Of a DNA stretch of 25,311 nt, positions 15,774 to 23,907 are shown piece by piece. The notes under the pieces were generated by a model. That model did not search any database. It was not told the DNA's origin and saw nothing but the letters and a program-made list of their open reading frames with translations. Origin of the DNA: Fibrobacter sp. (GTDB lineage: Bacteria; Fibrobacterota; Fibrobacteria; Fibrobacterales; Fibrobacteraceae); the NCBI GenBank assembly GCA_017550445.1, contig JAFZOV010000083.1, positions 1-25,311 on the forward strand, given 5' to 3'. The stretch's first letter is position 1; each line of letters opens with the position of its first letter. A program made the position numbers and the translations under genes.

Positions 15774-17282
15774 ATGAAATCCATGAAACTGTCCGCAATC
15801 GTGCTCGGCCTCGCCGCCAGCGCATTTGCCCAAGCAGCACCGGCCGCAGCCCCTGCAGCCCAGCCTGCCGAACAACCTGCCGCCGCTGCACCTGCAGCTG
15901 AACCGGCAGCAACTCCCGCCGCTCAGCCCGCTGCCGAAGCTCCCGCCAAGGCAGAAGAAGTCCAACAGCCCGCCGCTCCGGCCGCCGACGCCGCAGTAGC
16001 CCCGAAGGCCGAAGAAACCAAGGTCGCCGAGGAACCCAAGGCTGCTGAACCCCAAAAGGAAGAAGTTGCCAAGGTAGAAGAACCCAAGGCAGAAGAAAAG
16101 AAAGAAGAAGTTAAGCCGGAACCGACCCCGATTCCTTTGGCCGAACGCCTGAACATTTCCAAGGCAGATGCCGCCCCCGAAAGCAAGAAGGCTACGGAAT
16201 TCAAGATTTCCGGCCAGGCTGAATTCGACACCTATGCCAACTGGAAGAACGACGACGAACAGGACCTCTATCATGATTTTTGGTCTACCTTTGACCTTGA
16301 TTTCCAGGTAATATTTAACGAAAAATGGTCGGCACAGGTTGAAATCGAAGCCGACGGTGATGGTTCATCTCCCTATGTTCGTTACAACGGCGCATTCATT
16401 CAATACCAGCGTAACGAAAACTTGGCCATCAAGCTCGGCGACATGACCTATTCTGAAGGCGCTTTCAACTACTACGACTATATCGACCCGGCAGACTACG
16501 CTGCCGGCATGAGTGAACACGATGTCCGTGGTATCGAACTTGATCTCTATGGCCTGCAACTCGCCATCGGTTTTACAAGAAACTCTATCGACATGACCTG
16601 CAGTAGACAGTATTATACAACAGACGGAAATCCGATACCGCCTCAGGATGTGTGCAAAAGTTACGACATTCATGGTGCATACCAGTTTGAATTCGCCGGC
16701 CAGACGCTGCGTCCGTTCGTTCATTACCAGAACTGGCAGCATGGTGAGCAAAACGAATTCCACGCCGGTTTGGACGCGGCCCTCGAATTCGGCCCCTTTG
16801 CAATCCACGCCGTTTACGGTTTGCATAAAGACGATATTTCTAAAAGCTGGCCCGAAATCACCCACGCCTTCTTAGTAGAACCCAGCTTCAAGATTGCCAA
16901 CGTGAATATCAGGGGCACATTCTTCTACGCCAAGTTTGACGACAACTTGTTTGACGCCACTATTCATACCCCCGAAATTCCTGAATACATGTTTGCCTAC
17001 GGTGAAGGCATTATCAAGTTAAGCGACGCCATTGCCCTCGGTGCGGTTGGCGAACTGCACACAAACTCTCTTGACGTGAACACCGACCTCGGCTCCTTGA
17101 ACTTCGGCCTCCGTTCCTACTTCACTCCGGTTGACGGCCTTGACATAACCGGTTTCGTCATGGCCATTCTCCCCATGGGCGACGACTGGGAAAAGGCCGG
17201 TCACGAATACAATGTTTCTACGGTTGATTACGGCGAAGACGTGAACCTCAAGTTCGGTGTTGAAGCCGTCTTCAGCTTCTAA
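15774..17282 (+). CDS. Outer-membrane beta-barrel protein with long Ala/Pro/Glu/Lys-rich N-terminal region
   Basis: A 502-residue protein with a signal peptide (1-19, cleavage after AFA). Then comes a ~100-residue low-complexity region, first Ala/Pro-rich and then Lys/Glu-rich (~20-122), probably extended in the periplasm and able to pass through or bind peptidoglycan. From ~142 to the end the sequence alternates aromatic/hydrophobic and polar residues in many short strands (FKISGQAEFDTYANW, DLDFQVIFNEKWSAQVEIE, GIELDLYGLQLAIGF). It ends VEAVFSF; a terminal Phe is the usual outer-membrane insertion signal. This is porin-like, but I recognise no exact family. A strong AAAGGAG site precedes the ATG by six bases, and the gap to the lipoprotein gene is 26 bp. 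A terminator follows, making it the last gene of the MCE locus and a candidate outer-membrane partner. Confidence 0.83.
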   Translation: MKSMKLSAIVLGLAASAFAQAAPAAAPAAQPAEQPAAAAPAAEPAATPAAQPAAEAPAKAEEVQQPAAPAADAAVAPKAEETKVAEEPKAAEPQKEEVAKVEEPKAEEKKEEVKPEPTPIPLAERLNISKADAAPESKKATEFKISGQAEFDTYANWKNDDEQDLYHDFWSTFDLDFQVIFNEKWSAQVEIEADGDGSSPYVRYNGAFIQYQRNENLAIKLGDMTYSEGAFNYYDYIDPADYAAGMSEHDVRGIELDLYGLQLAIGFTRNSIDMTCSRQYYTTDGNPIPPQDVCKSYDIHGAYQFEFAGQTLRPFVHYQNWQHGEQNEFHAGLDAALEFGPFAIHAVYGLHKDDISKSWPEITHAFLVEPSFKIANVNIRGTFFYAKFDDNLFDATIHTPEIPEYMFAYGEGIIKLSDAIALGAVGELHTNSLDVNTDLGSLNFGLRSYFTPVDGLDITGFVMAILPMGDDWEKAGHEYNVSTVDYGEDVNLKFGVEAVFSF

Positions 17283-17307
17283 GTAAAAATAAATTTTAGT
17301 TTATTTC

Positions 17308-17336
17308 AAATCCTCCGGCTTAGCCGGAGGATTTTT
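17308..17336 (+). terminator. Rho-independent terminator after the MCE/barrel operon
   Basis: Arms AAATCCTCCGGC (17308-17319) and GCCGGAGGATTT (17323-17334) pair perfectly around a 3-base loop, with a T-run at 17332-17336. It lies 26 bp after the barrel gene's stop, marking the end of the transcript. Confidence 0.93.
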
Positions 17337-17378
17337 CTTAATTTGGCATGAAAATTCCTGCCTTTCCTTGAAATAACG

Positions 17379-17479
17379 CGTACAAACGAACGTTTTCCGA
17401 AAATTTTGTATATATTTATAACATAATGGACAACATTTGTACGTATTTTCGTTTATAAGTTAATCTATGCAATTTGTAC
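17379..17479 (+). promoter_or_regulatory. Promoter region of the NTPase/DUF917 cassette with three GTACAAA words
   Basis: The AT-rich stretch before the NTPase gene carries GTACAAA at 17380-17386 and its reverse complement TTTGTAC at 17436-17442 and 17473-17479 (the last inside codons 3-5). The first two form an 8-base inverted repeat, CGTACAAA / TTTGTACG, about 49 bases apart. Between them TATATTTATAAC (17411-17422) could hold a -10 box. No convincing -35 box is visible, which would suit an activated promoter. The operator role is inferred. Confidence 0.45.
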
Positions 17480-19878
17480 AACGCGAAAAAGAAAAAAAGA
17501 AACTGATGGATGCGTATCAGGCCATGCAACAGTCCGGCCGGCAGCAACTAAGATTCGTCATTGGCGAGGCTGGAGCCGGGAAAACAGTCCTGATTAACCA
17601 ATTCCTCGATGATATTTCAGCTACAACGGACCAGACGCTTGTTGTTTCAAGCAGCTGCAATGTACAGTCCGACTACAATATACCCTACCAGCCGTTCAAG
17701 GAACTGCTCAAGCAGCTGCTGAAAGATGTCGACGAAGAAGACTCCAAGGATTCTGGAAAGGAAAAATTCAAGGAGGTCTGCCGTTTCTGCGCTAGGACGG
17801 TATTCGAGCATGCTCCCGACCTGCTGGGGAACTTCATTCCCGGGGCGTCCATAATTTCTGCGATAGGCCTGAACCTACTCCAGGAAAAAGAGAAAGAGCC
17901 TGCACGCTCCATAGACGAGTCAAAAATTATAGTGCAATACGTCGATGCAATACGCTCCATTGCCGAGAAATACCGTTTGGTATTAATAGTGGACAATCTT
18001 CAATGGATAGACCCGTCCTCCGTTAATCTGCTCTACCAACTCATAATCGGCCTCAAGAACAGCCCAGTGATGATAATCGGCAGCTACCGAAGTACGGACA
18101 TCGACATTATCGTAGGCGGGGAAAAGCACCTGTTGAGCAAGCTGATTACGGAAGTGAAAATCAGCTTGGGCAATGTCTTTGTGGACCTGGACAAAGTCTC
18201 CGAAGGCGATCGTCGCGAACTAATGGAAAAGATGCTGAATTCGAATAGGAACATTTTCGATGATTATTTCCGTGACAAACTTTTCGAGCGTACCAATGGC
18301 AACCCTCTTTTCATAAGCGAACTCATGAACCTGTTGATTGAAAAGGGGATGGTCATCTCCAACAATGACGGGGTATGGTCGAACAACGCGAACCTTGATT
18401 GGGATTCCTATCCCGTCCGCATAGAAGGCATCATCCAGGAGCGAATTGGTCGTCTGGAGGATTCTCTTGTGGAGGTTCTTTCGTATGCAAGCGTCCAGGG
18501 GCACACATTCATAGCGCAGGTCCTTTCCAAGACCATGGATATGCCTGAACGCAGCATTCTCATGACACTTTCAAAAATTCTGCAAAAACAACACCATCTG
18601 GTAACCGAGAGCGACTGTATCCGTTGCAGCCAGGGAATTGTCTCGAAATTCAATTTCTCGAACTACATTTTCCAGCAGTATCTCTATCAAGAACTGAGCC
18701 AAACCCAGCGAATGATGCTCCATAGTGACATCGCGCGCATTCTCGAGGACTACTTTAAGAATAACATTGAAGAGGCCGCTGGAGACATCGCACGTCATTA
18801 CGAGATGTCCGAGGAATACGATAAGGCGGTAAAATACATTAGGATAACCGTCGACAGCATGATGCGCCTTTCCGCTTATGGCAAGGCCGCCACGCTGATA
18901 AAAAAAGCCCTGGGCTTCCTGAAGGACATGCCCCAAAGTAGCGAAACGCGACGTGAAACCTTATATTTCACAATCCGTCTCTGTATCTGCTACAGAGACA
19001 TAAAAGGATGGGGCGATCCGGAAGTGGAATGGCTCTACGACCAGGCCTTGGACCTTTGTGTAGAAAAACAGGACTTCGAAAACATCGACATCATCATCGT
19101 ACTTTTCGGCAAATGGACAATTTATCTCACAAAACTTGAACTGGACCGGTGCCTGCAACAAGTGCAAAAGAATCTTGAGATTGCAGACAAGTACAGTAAC
19201 CACAATCTGCACCTGAACGCGCTCATATCCGCAGCGAATACCTATTTCTGGCTGGGGGACCTCGAGAAGACTTGTGAATACGGCGAGTTGTTTTTGAGCG
19301 AAGCTGCAATGGACGGTGCGGGCGACGGCACTCCGGATCTTGACAGCCTGTTTGCCAACATGTTCCTGATGCTGGCGGAGCAGTTGCAAGGGAAAAAGGA
19401 AGAGGCGGAATTGCGCTATCTCCAGATACAAGGCGACAAGGCCAAAAACAAGGATGCATTCTACCAGGTCGTGGCGGGGCAGGCGCTCTGCTGGTACAAC
19501 TGGGGCGAGGATAACTGGGATGCCCTCTATGGGCAGGCCAGCGAACTGATGCAAACTGCGGAAAAGTACAATTTCCGTTTCTATCTCGGAATCGGAAAAG
19601 TGTTCTACGGCGCAGCTCTTTACGAAAAATGCGTCGACGAAGTAAATGCTGAAAATATCATAAAGGACGGTTATCGGATATTGACTGAATCCAGCAAGTC
19701 GTCCCCGACCGCGATGCATTCACTTTACGGCCTGATCCTCGGCGAGTTCTACCGCAAAAGCGGCAACAGGAACGAGTTCGAAACCTTTATCGACACCGTG
19801 ATTCAAACAGCCGAGGAGCACAACGAACGTGTTTACCTAGAAAAACTGCATAAACTAAAGGAGTGCAGTCATGACTGA
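17467..19878 (+). CDS. STAND-like NTPase with C-terminal helical repeats (AAA_16/predicted-ATPase family)
   Basis: An 803-residue soluble protein. The N-terminal NTPase domain (~1-270) has Walker A GEAGAGKT (33-40), Walker B LVLIVDNLQWID (171-182, with the D-x-x-x-W-x-D form seen in AAA_16/MalT-type NTPases) and a sensor-like GSYRST. A winged-helix-like region follows (~285-450, containing NGNPLFISELMNLL). From ~430 to the end there are helical TPR-like repeats (ARHYEMSEEYDKAVKYI, AANTYFWLGDLEKTCEYGE). In related proteins the repeats sense a ligand and an attached HTH or cyclase domain gives the output. Here there is neither, and the protein ends in the repeats. Its last eight bases overlap the DUF917 gene, which may therefore supply the output. 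Codons are rich in ATA (I count 13 in the first ~350), unlike hflX upstream (two). Confidence 0.85.
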   Translation: MQFVQREKEKKKLMDAYQAMQQSGRQQLRFVIGEAGAGKTVLINQFLDDISATTDQTLVVSSSCNVQSDYNIPYQPFKELLKQLLKDVDEEDSKDSGKEKFKEVCRFCARTVFEHAPDLLGNFIPGASIISAIGLNLLQEKEKEPARSIDESKIIVQYVDAIRSIAEKYRLVLIVDNLQWIDPSSVNLLYQLIIGLKNSPVMIIGSYRSTDIDIIVGGEKHLLSKLITEVKISLGNVFVDLDKVSEGDRRELMEKMLNSNRNIFDDYFRDKLFERTNGNPLFISELMNLLIEKGMVISNNDGVWSNNANLDWDSYPVRIEGIIQERIGRLEDSLVEVLSYASVQGHTFIAQVLSKTMDMPERSILMTLSKILQKQHHLVTESDCIRCSQGIVSKFNFSNYIFQQYLYQELSQTQRMMLHSDIARILEDYFKNNIEEAAGDIARHYEMSEEYDKAVKYIRITVDSMMRLSAYGKAATLIKKALGFLKDMPQSSETRRETLYFTIRLCICYRDIKGWGDPEVEWLYDQALDLCVEKQDFENIDIIIVLFGKWTIYLTKLELDRCLQQVQKNLEIADKYSNHNLHLNALISAANTYFWLGDLEKTCEYGELFLSEAAMDGAGDGTPDLDSLFANMFLMLAEQLQGKKEEAELRYLQIQGDKAKNKDAFYQVVAGQALCWYNWGEDNWDALYGQASELMQTAEKYNFRFYLGIGKVFYGAALYEKCVDEVNAENIIKDGYRILTESSKSSPTAMHSLYGLILGEFYRKSGNRNEFETFIDTVIQTAEEHNERVYLEKLHKLKECSHD

Positions 19879-21148
19879 ATATGATGTCGGAAGTTTGCCG
19901 TATGAACTGCAGAATATTGCTTTGGGGGCTTGCTTTCTTGGCAGTGGCGGTGGTGGGAAACTCAAAACCAGCTTCGATTTCATAGATGATTATTTTTCCA
20001 ACAACAAGAAATTTCAGGATTTCCAAATAACGGATTTAATAACCGGCTTGGAGGAGGCCAAGCCAAATGGATCCGGGATTGTCGTGGCCTATATGGGGGC
20101 TCCACAGAAAATGGGCGGCGTAAAATGCCCCGATGCCGTATGCGAAGGTATCGAAAAATTCAAGGAAGCCAAGGGAAATAATTACATAGAGTATATCATA
20201 CCCGTCGAAATAGGTCCTGTATCTATGATTACGGCCTGCCTGACCGCCCTTGAAAAGAGCATGCGCGTGCTGAATGTAGATGGTGCCGGCCGAGCTGTCC
20301 CCACCTTGGACCTTATCACCTACGCCACGAAGGCCTCTGTGAACCCCACCATTCTCTGCAGCGAAAATCTGAATCCGGATAAAAGCAAAGACCCGATTTA
20401 CCACCAGATAAAGCTTGAAATTTTAGGTGACAAGGATAAGTTGGATGCCGCCTCAAAAATGGAATCCCTGGCAAGGCCCGTGCTCAACTTGGCCGAATTC
20501 GACCAGAAAGCCGGACTAGTCATGTGGTATTTTAAAGACGTAACCGAGCTGCTTACGGACAACGCATGTGTGCCGGGAACATTGACGTTCTGCCAGACAC
20601 TAGGGGGTGCCATACGGTCAATGCAAGGGAAAAATTGGGATTTTCCCGAAATTGAAGAATTGTTCAAAAGTCAGTTGATTTATCCCGCCATAAACGAAAA
20701 TTACCCTGCCATAAAAGAAATGTGCCGTGGGAAATTGCACAGTGCAACGATTTCGACTGCGGGTGGTTTTGACGTTGGGGTTATCTCCATAGAAGACGAA
20801 AACAATTCCGAGCGTCACTACACAATTATTTTCCAAAACGAAAGCCTTATCCTGTGGGATTCGAGCCATGCTACTCCCTTGATTACGGCCCCGGATCTCA
20901 TTAGCTATATGATTGAAGATGACCAAAAGCAATATGTCTTTACCAATGGCGATATCATGGATAACGGCGCATTGAAAGAAGATCTTAACGAAAAGGAAAT
21001 TGTCGTTTACGGAATTGCTGCGCCCAATGCATTGAGGAATCCCGAGTCCAATACGATAAAACCCGAGATGCTCAAGCCGTATATGAGTGTCTTGAATTCT
21101 CTGGACTATTACGGAACATACGAGCCGTTGGTAAAAGAAAAGGGATAG
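19871..21148 (+). CDS. DUF917 family protein (S-methyl-thiohydantoin desulfurase-like domain)
   Basis: A 425-residue soluble protein. The start NIALGACFLGSGGGGKL (~15-31) is the hallmark N-terminus of DUF917 (PF06032). Also recognisable are VVAYMGAPQKMGG (~71-83), VEIGPVSM (~112-119), LNVDGAGRAVPTL (134-146, usually DaDGmGRAxPE in the family) and PGTLTFCQTLGGAIR (~235-249). Members are often encoded near hydantoinase/oxoprolinase genes, and one branch acts on S-methyl-thiohydantoins. None of those neighbours is present here and substrate is unknown. A good Shine-Dalgarno (AAAGGAG) within the NTPase 3' end precedes the ATG by seven bases, and the ATGACTGA overlap couples the two genes. A strong terminator follows. 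ATA codons are frequent, as in the NTPase gene. Confidence 0.82.
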   Translation: MTEYDVGSLPYELQNIALGACFLGSGGGGKLKTSFDFIDDYFSNNKKFQDFQITDLITGLEEAKPNGSGIVVAYMGAPQKMGGVKCPDAVCEGIEKFKEAKGNNYIEYIIPVEIGPVSMITACLTALEKSMRVLNVDGAGRAVPTLDLITYATKASVNPTILCSENLNPDKSKDPIYHQIKLEILGDKDKLDAASKMESLARPVLNLAEFDQKAGLVMWYFKDVTELLTDNACVPGTLTFCQTLGGAIRSMQGKNWDFPEIEELFKSQLIYPAINENYPAIKEMCRGKLHSATISTAGGFDVGVISIEDENNSERHYTIIFQNESLILWDSSHATPLITAPDLISYMIEDDQKQYVFTNGDIMDNGALKEDLNEKEIVVYGIAAPNALRNPESNTIKPEMLKPYMSVLNSLDYYGTYEPLVKEKG

Positions 21149-21183
21149 TAATACATTCCTTGGCTATTTTTGCCCCTTTGTGC

Positions 21184-21216
21184 AGTAGTGTCAATTTTTT
21201 GACACTACTTTTTTTT
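21184..21216 (+). terminator. Rho-independent terminator of the NTPase/DUF917 cassette
   Basis: Arms AGTAGTGTCAA (21184-21194) and TTGACACTACT (21199-21209) pair perfectly over 11 bp around a TTTT loop, followed by an 8-base T-run. It lies 35 bp after the DUF917 stop and shields parC from read-through. Confidence 0.94.
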
Positions 21217-21267
21217 ATATTGTATGCCGTTAGTTGAATTTCACGATTTTTAAAGCATTTTTTGAAT

Positions 21268-23814
21268 ATGAGCGAAGAAACTAAAGATTCGACCCTTGGA
21301 CTTTCGAACGTAAGCCATCTTGAAAAACTCTACGACGGATGGTTTTTGGACTACGCCAGCTACGTGATTCTGGACCGCGCCGTTCCGTACTACGAGGACG
21401 GACTTAAGCCGGTACAGCGCCGCATTCTGCACTCGCTTTTTGAAAACCACGACGGCCGCTACCAGAAGGTGGCCACCATCGTGGGCCGCACCATGGCCTA
21501 CCACCCGCACGGCGACGCCTCCATTGGCGATGCCCTCGTCGGTCTCGGCCAGAAGAATTTGCTGATTGACACCCAGGGTAACTGGGGTAACCCCTTCACG
21601 GGCGACAGCGCTGCTGCCCCGCGTTACATTGAAGGCCGCCTCACGCCGTTCGCCGTGGATGTCGTATTCAACGCCGAAACCACCGAATGGATTCCGAGCT
21701 ACGACGGCCGCAGCCAGGAACCGGTAACGCTCCCCGTCAAGTTCCCGCTGCTTTTGGCACAGGGTGTAGACGGCATTGCCGTGGGTCTTTCCACCTCGAT
21801 TCTCCCCCACAACTTCCGCGAACTCTGCGAAGCAAGCATCGCGATTTTGAAGGGCAAAAAGTTTACGCTTTACCCGGATTTCTTTACCGGCGGTATCATC
21901 GACGTGAGCGACTACAACGACGGTCAGCGTGGCGGCAAGGTCCGCGTGCGCGCGAAGATTGAAAAGGTCGACAACAAGACGCTCGCCATCCGCGAAATTC
22001 CGTACGGCACCACGACCGTAAGCCTTATCGAAAGCATCGTGAAGGCGAACGACAAGGGTAAAATCAAGATTAAGCATGTGGATGACAACACGAGTAAAGA
22101 AGTCGAAATTCTCGTGCACCTGCTGCCGGGCACCGACCCGCAGGTGGCCATCAACGCGCTTTATACCTTTACCGATTGCGAAAAGTCGATTTCACCCTGC
22201 ACTTGCGTGATTGTCGACAAGCACCCGAAATTCCTCGGCGTTTCCGAAATTCTCCGCATGAATACGGAGCACACCGTCCACCTGCTGGAATGGGAACTCA
22301 GGAACGAACTCAAGCACCTCGAAGACAAGTGGCACATGACCACGCTCGAAAAAATCTTTATCGAGAAAGAAGTCTACGAAGTCATCAAGAAGGCAAAGGA
22401 CCGCGAACAAATTATCAACCTTGTTCGTGAAGGACTCACGCCTTACCTCAAGCGCCTGCACCGCAAGGAAGTCACGGACGAAGAAATCGGCAAACTCATT
22501 GAAATTCCGATCCGCCGCATAAGCCATTACGACCGCGAAAAGGCCGACCAGCTTTTGAAGGAATTGGAAGACAGCATCGCGACCTGCAAGTACAATCAGG
22601 AACACATCACCGATTACACCATCGATCACTTCAAGAATATCCTCAAGAAGTACGGCGAAGGCAAGGAACGCCGCACGCAGATTGCGGAATTCGGCAAGGT
22701 GGAAGCCGTGCATGTGGCCCTCGCCAACCAGAAGCTTTACGTGAACCGCAAGGAAGGCTTCCTCGGCACCGGCATGAAGAAGGAAGAATACCTCTTCGAC
22801 GTGTCTGAATACGACGACTTGATCGTGTTCAAGGCCGACGGCAGTTTCAAGGTGGTCAAGGTCAGCGACAAGGACTTTGTGGGCAAGAACATCTTGCTTG
22901 TTGAAAAGTTCAAGAAAGACGACGACCGCCATATTTACAACGTGATTCACCAGGACGGCAAGGACGGCGCTTACTACATCAAGCGATTCAACGTGGGTGG
23001 CGTCACCCGCGACAAGGATTACTTCATGGGCAAGGGCACACCGGGCAGCAAGATTCTGTACATGTCCAGCAACCTGAACGGAGAAGCCGAAGTCGTAGAA
23101 GTCACGCTCAAGCCGCGTCCGCGCACCAAGCTGAACTTCGAAGTGGACTTTAGCTCCATTGACGTGAAGGGCCGTGGTGCCATGGGTAACATTGTGACCA
23201 AGTATCCGGTCAAGAGCATCAAGCGCGTCCGTAAGGGTGTGAGCACCTTGGGCGCCCGCGTACTCTACTTTGACGCACTCGCTGGCATCATCAGCACGCA
23301 GAAGAAGGGAGACCGCATCGGCGAATTTGGCGAAAAGGACAAGATCCTGATTGTCAAGGAAAACGGTACGGCCCGCGTACACGATATGGCAGACCCGATT
23401 CTCGTGGGTACAGGCGTCAAATACGTTCACAAGTTCGACCCCGCACAGGTATTTACGGTGCTGTACTTTGAAGGCGGAAACTTCAACTACATGGTGAAGC
23501 GCTTCAACCTGGAAGGCTGCCCGATGACAACTGAATTCAGCATCGTGTCCGACCATAAGGATACGCAGATGATTGAATTCTTCGCCACTGAAGACGCACG
23601 CGAACTCATGGAATACCAGGTGGGCCGCGAAGTCCAGAAGGAAGAACTCGACCTGACCGAAGTTGCCGAAATCAAGAGCTACAAGGCATTGGGTAGCAAG
23701 TTCACCGCCAAGAAGGTGAAACGCGCCACCCGCATTACCCCGCCCGACAGTTTCGACGACGGTTCCAGCGAGGACGAAGGCTCCGACGAATCCGACCCGG
23801 AACTGTTTAACTAA
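21268..23814 (+). CDS. parC: DNA topoisomerase IV subunit A (type IIA topoisomerase subunit A)
   Basis: An 848-residue protein that with ParE cuts and passes double-stranded DNA, separating daughter chromosomes. The N-terminal breakage-reunion domain includes DGLKPVQRRIL, HPHGDASIGDALV (79-91) and the catalytic Tyr120 in AAPRYIEGRL. A central coiled-coil/tower region and a C-terminal beta-pinwheel region follow, without the QRRGGKG GyrA-box, which favours topoisomerase IV over gyrase. The last ~20 residues are a Ser/Asp/Glu-rich acidic tail. At the main quinolone position (Ser80 of E. coli ParC) the residue is Ala84, with Asp88 at the second position. Start ATG 21268 is chosen over an upstream in-frame TTG. 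parE is not in the window. The closest resemblance in memory is the ParC of Bacteroidota. Confidence 0.92.
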   Translation: MSEETKDSTLGLSNVSHLEKLYDGWFLDYASYVILDRAVPYYEDGLKPVQRRILHSLFENHDGRYQKVATIVGRTMAYHPHGDASIGDALVGLGQKNLLIDTQGNWGNPFTGDSAAAPRYIEGRLTPFAVDVVFNAETTEWIPSYDGRSQEPVTLPVKFPLLLAQGVDGIAVGLSTSILPHNFRELCEASIAILKGKKFTLYPDFFTGGIIDVSDYNDGQRGGKVRVRAKIEKVDNKTLAIREIPYGTTTVSLIESIVKANDKGKIKIKHVDDNTSKEVEILVHLLPGTDPQVAINALYTFTDCEKSISPCTCVIVDKHPKFLGVSEILRMNTEHTVHLLEWELRNELKHLEDKWHMTTLEKIFIEKEVYEVIKKAKDREQIINLVREGLTPYLKRLHRKEVTDEEIGKLIEIPIRRISHYDREKADQLLKELEDSIATCKYNQEHITDYTIDHFKNILKKYGEGKERRTQIAEFGKVEAVHVALANQKLYVNRKEGFLGTGMKKEEYLFDVSEYDDLIVFKADGSFKVVKVSDKDFVGKNILLVEKFKKDDDRHIYNVIHQDGKDGAYYIKRFNVGGVTRDKDYFMGKGTPGSKILYMSSNLNGEAEVVEVTLKPRPRTKLNFEVDFSSIDVKGRGAMGNIVTKYPVKSIKRVRKGVSTLGARVLYFDALAGIISTQKKGDRIGEFGEKDKILIVKENGTARVHDMADPILVGTGVKYVHKFDPAQVFTVLYFEGGNFNYMVKRFNLEGCPMTTEFSIVSDHKDTQMIEFFATEDARELMEYQVGREVQKEELDLTEVAEIKSYKALGSKFTAKKVKRATRITPPDSFDDGSSEDEGSDESDPELFN

Positions 23815-23838
23815 AACAAACGTCACCCATTCCTAATT

Positions 23839-23865
23839 GTCATGCCCGCGCAGGCGGGCATCTCC
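23839..23865. repeat. Short palindromic interspersed element, GTCAT...ATC family; possible parC terminator
   Basis: GTCAT leads into an 8-bp stem ATGCCCGC / GCGGGCAT (23842-23849, 23854-23861) with a 4-base loop, then CTCCTTTTAT. It is the same design as the element at 15041. It lies 24 bp after the parC stop and might terminate transcription weakly. Confidence 0.75.
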
Positions 23866-23907
23866 TTTTATACGCATTTCTGCTATATTATACGCTTTGT
23901 ATAATTT

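Noticed and set aside
15780..16140. GC-rich repetitive block resembling a tandem repeat or CRISPR
   Set aside because: It is the low-complexity Ala/Pro/Glu/Lys coding region of the barrel protein, with no regular unit or spacers.
15744..16274. Minus-strand open frame encoding a Gly/Leu/Phe-rich protein
   Set aside because: It is the antisense of the Ala/Pro-rich region of the barrel protein, so the glycine richness is a mirror effect.
17467..21148. NTPase/DUF917 pair as a known antiphage system
   Set aside because: STAND-type NTPases occur in defence (Avs type), but the TPR/AAA_16 form here is also typical of regulators. No nuclease, protease, TIR or membrane effector domain is seen, so a defence label is not supported.
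22192..23826. Long open frame (544 codons) on the minus strand opposite parC
   Set aside because: It mirrors the highly biased codons of parC, and the translation is rich in Val/Phe/Leu/His without recognisable domains. parC itself is certain.
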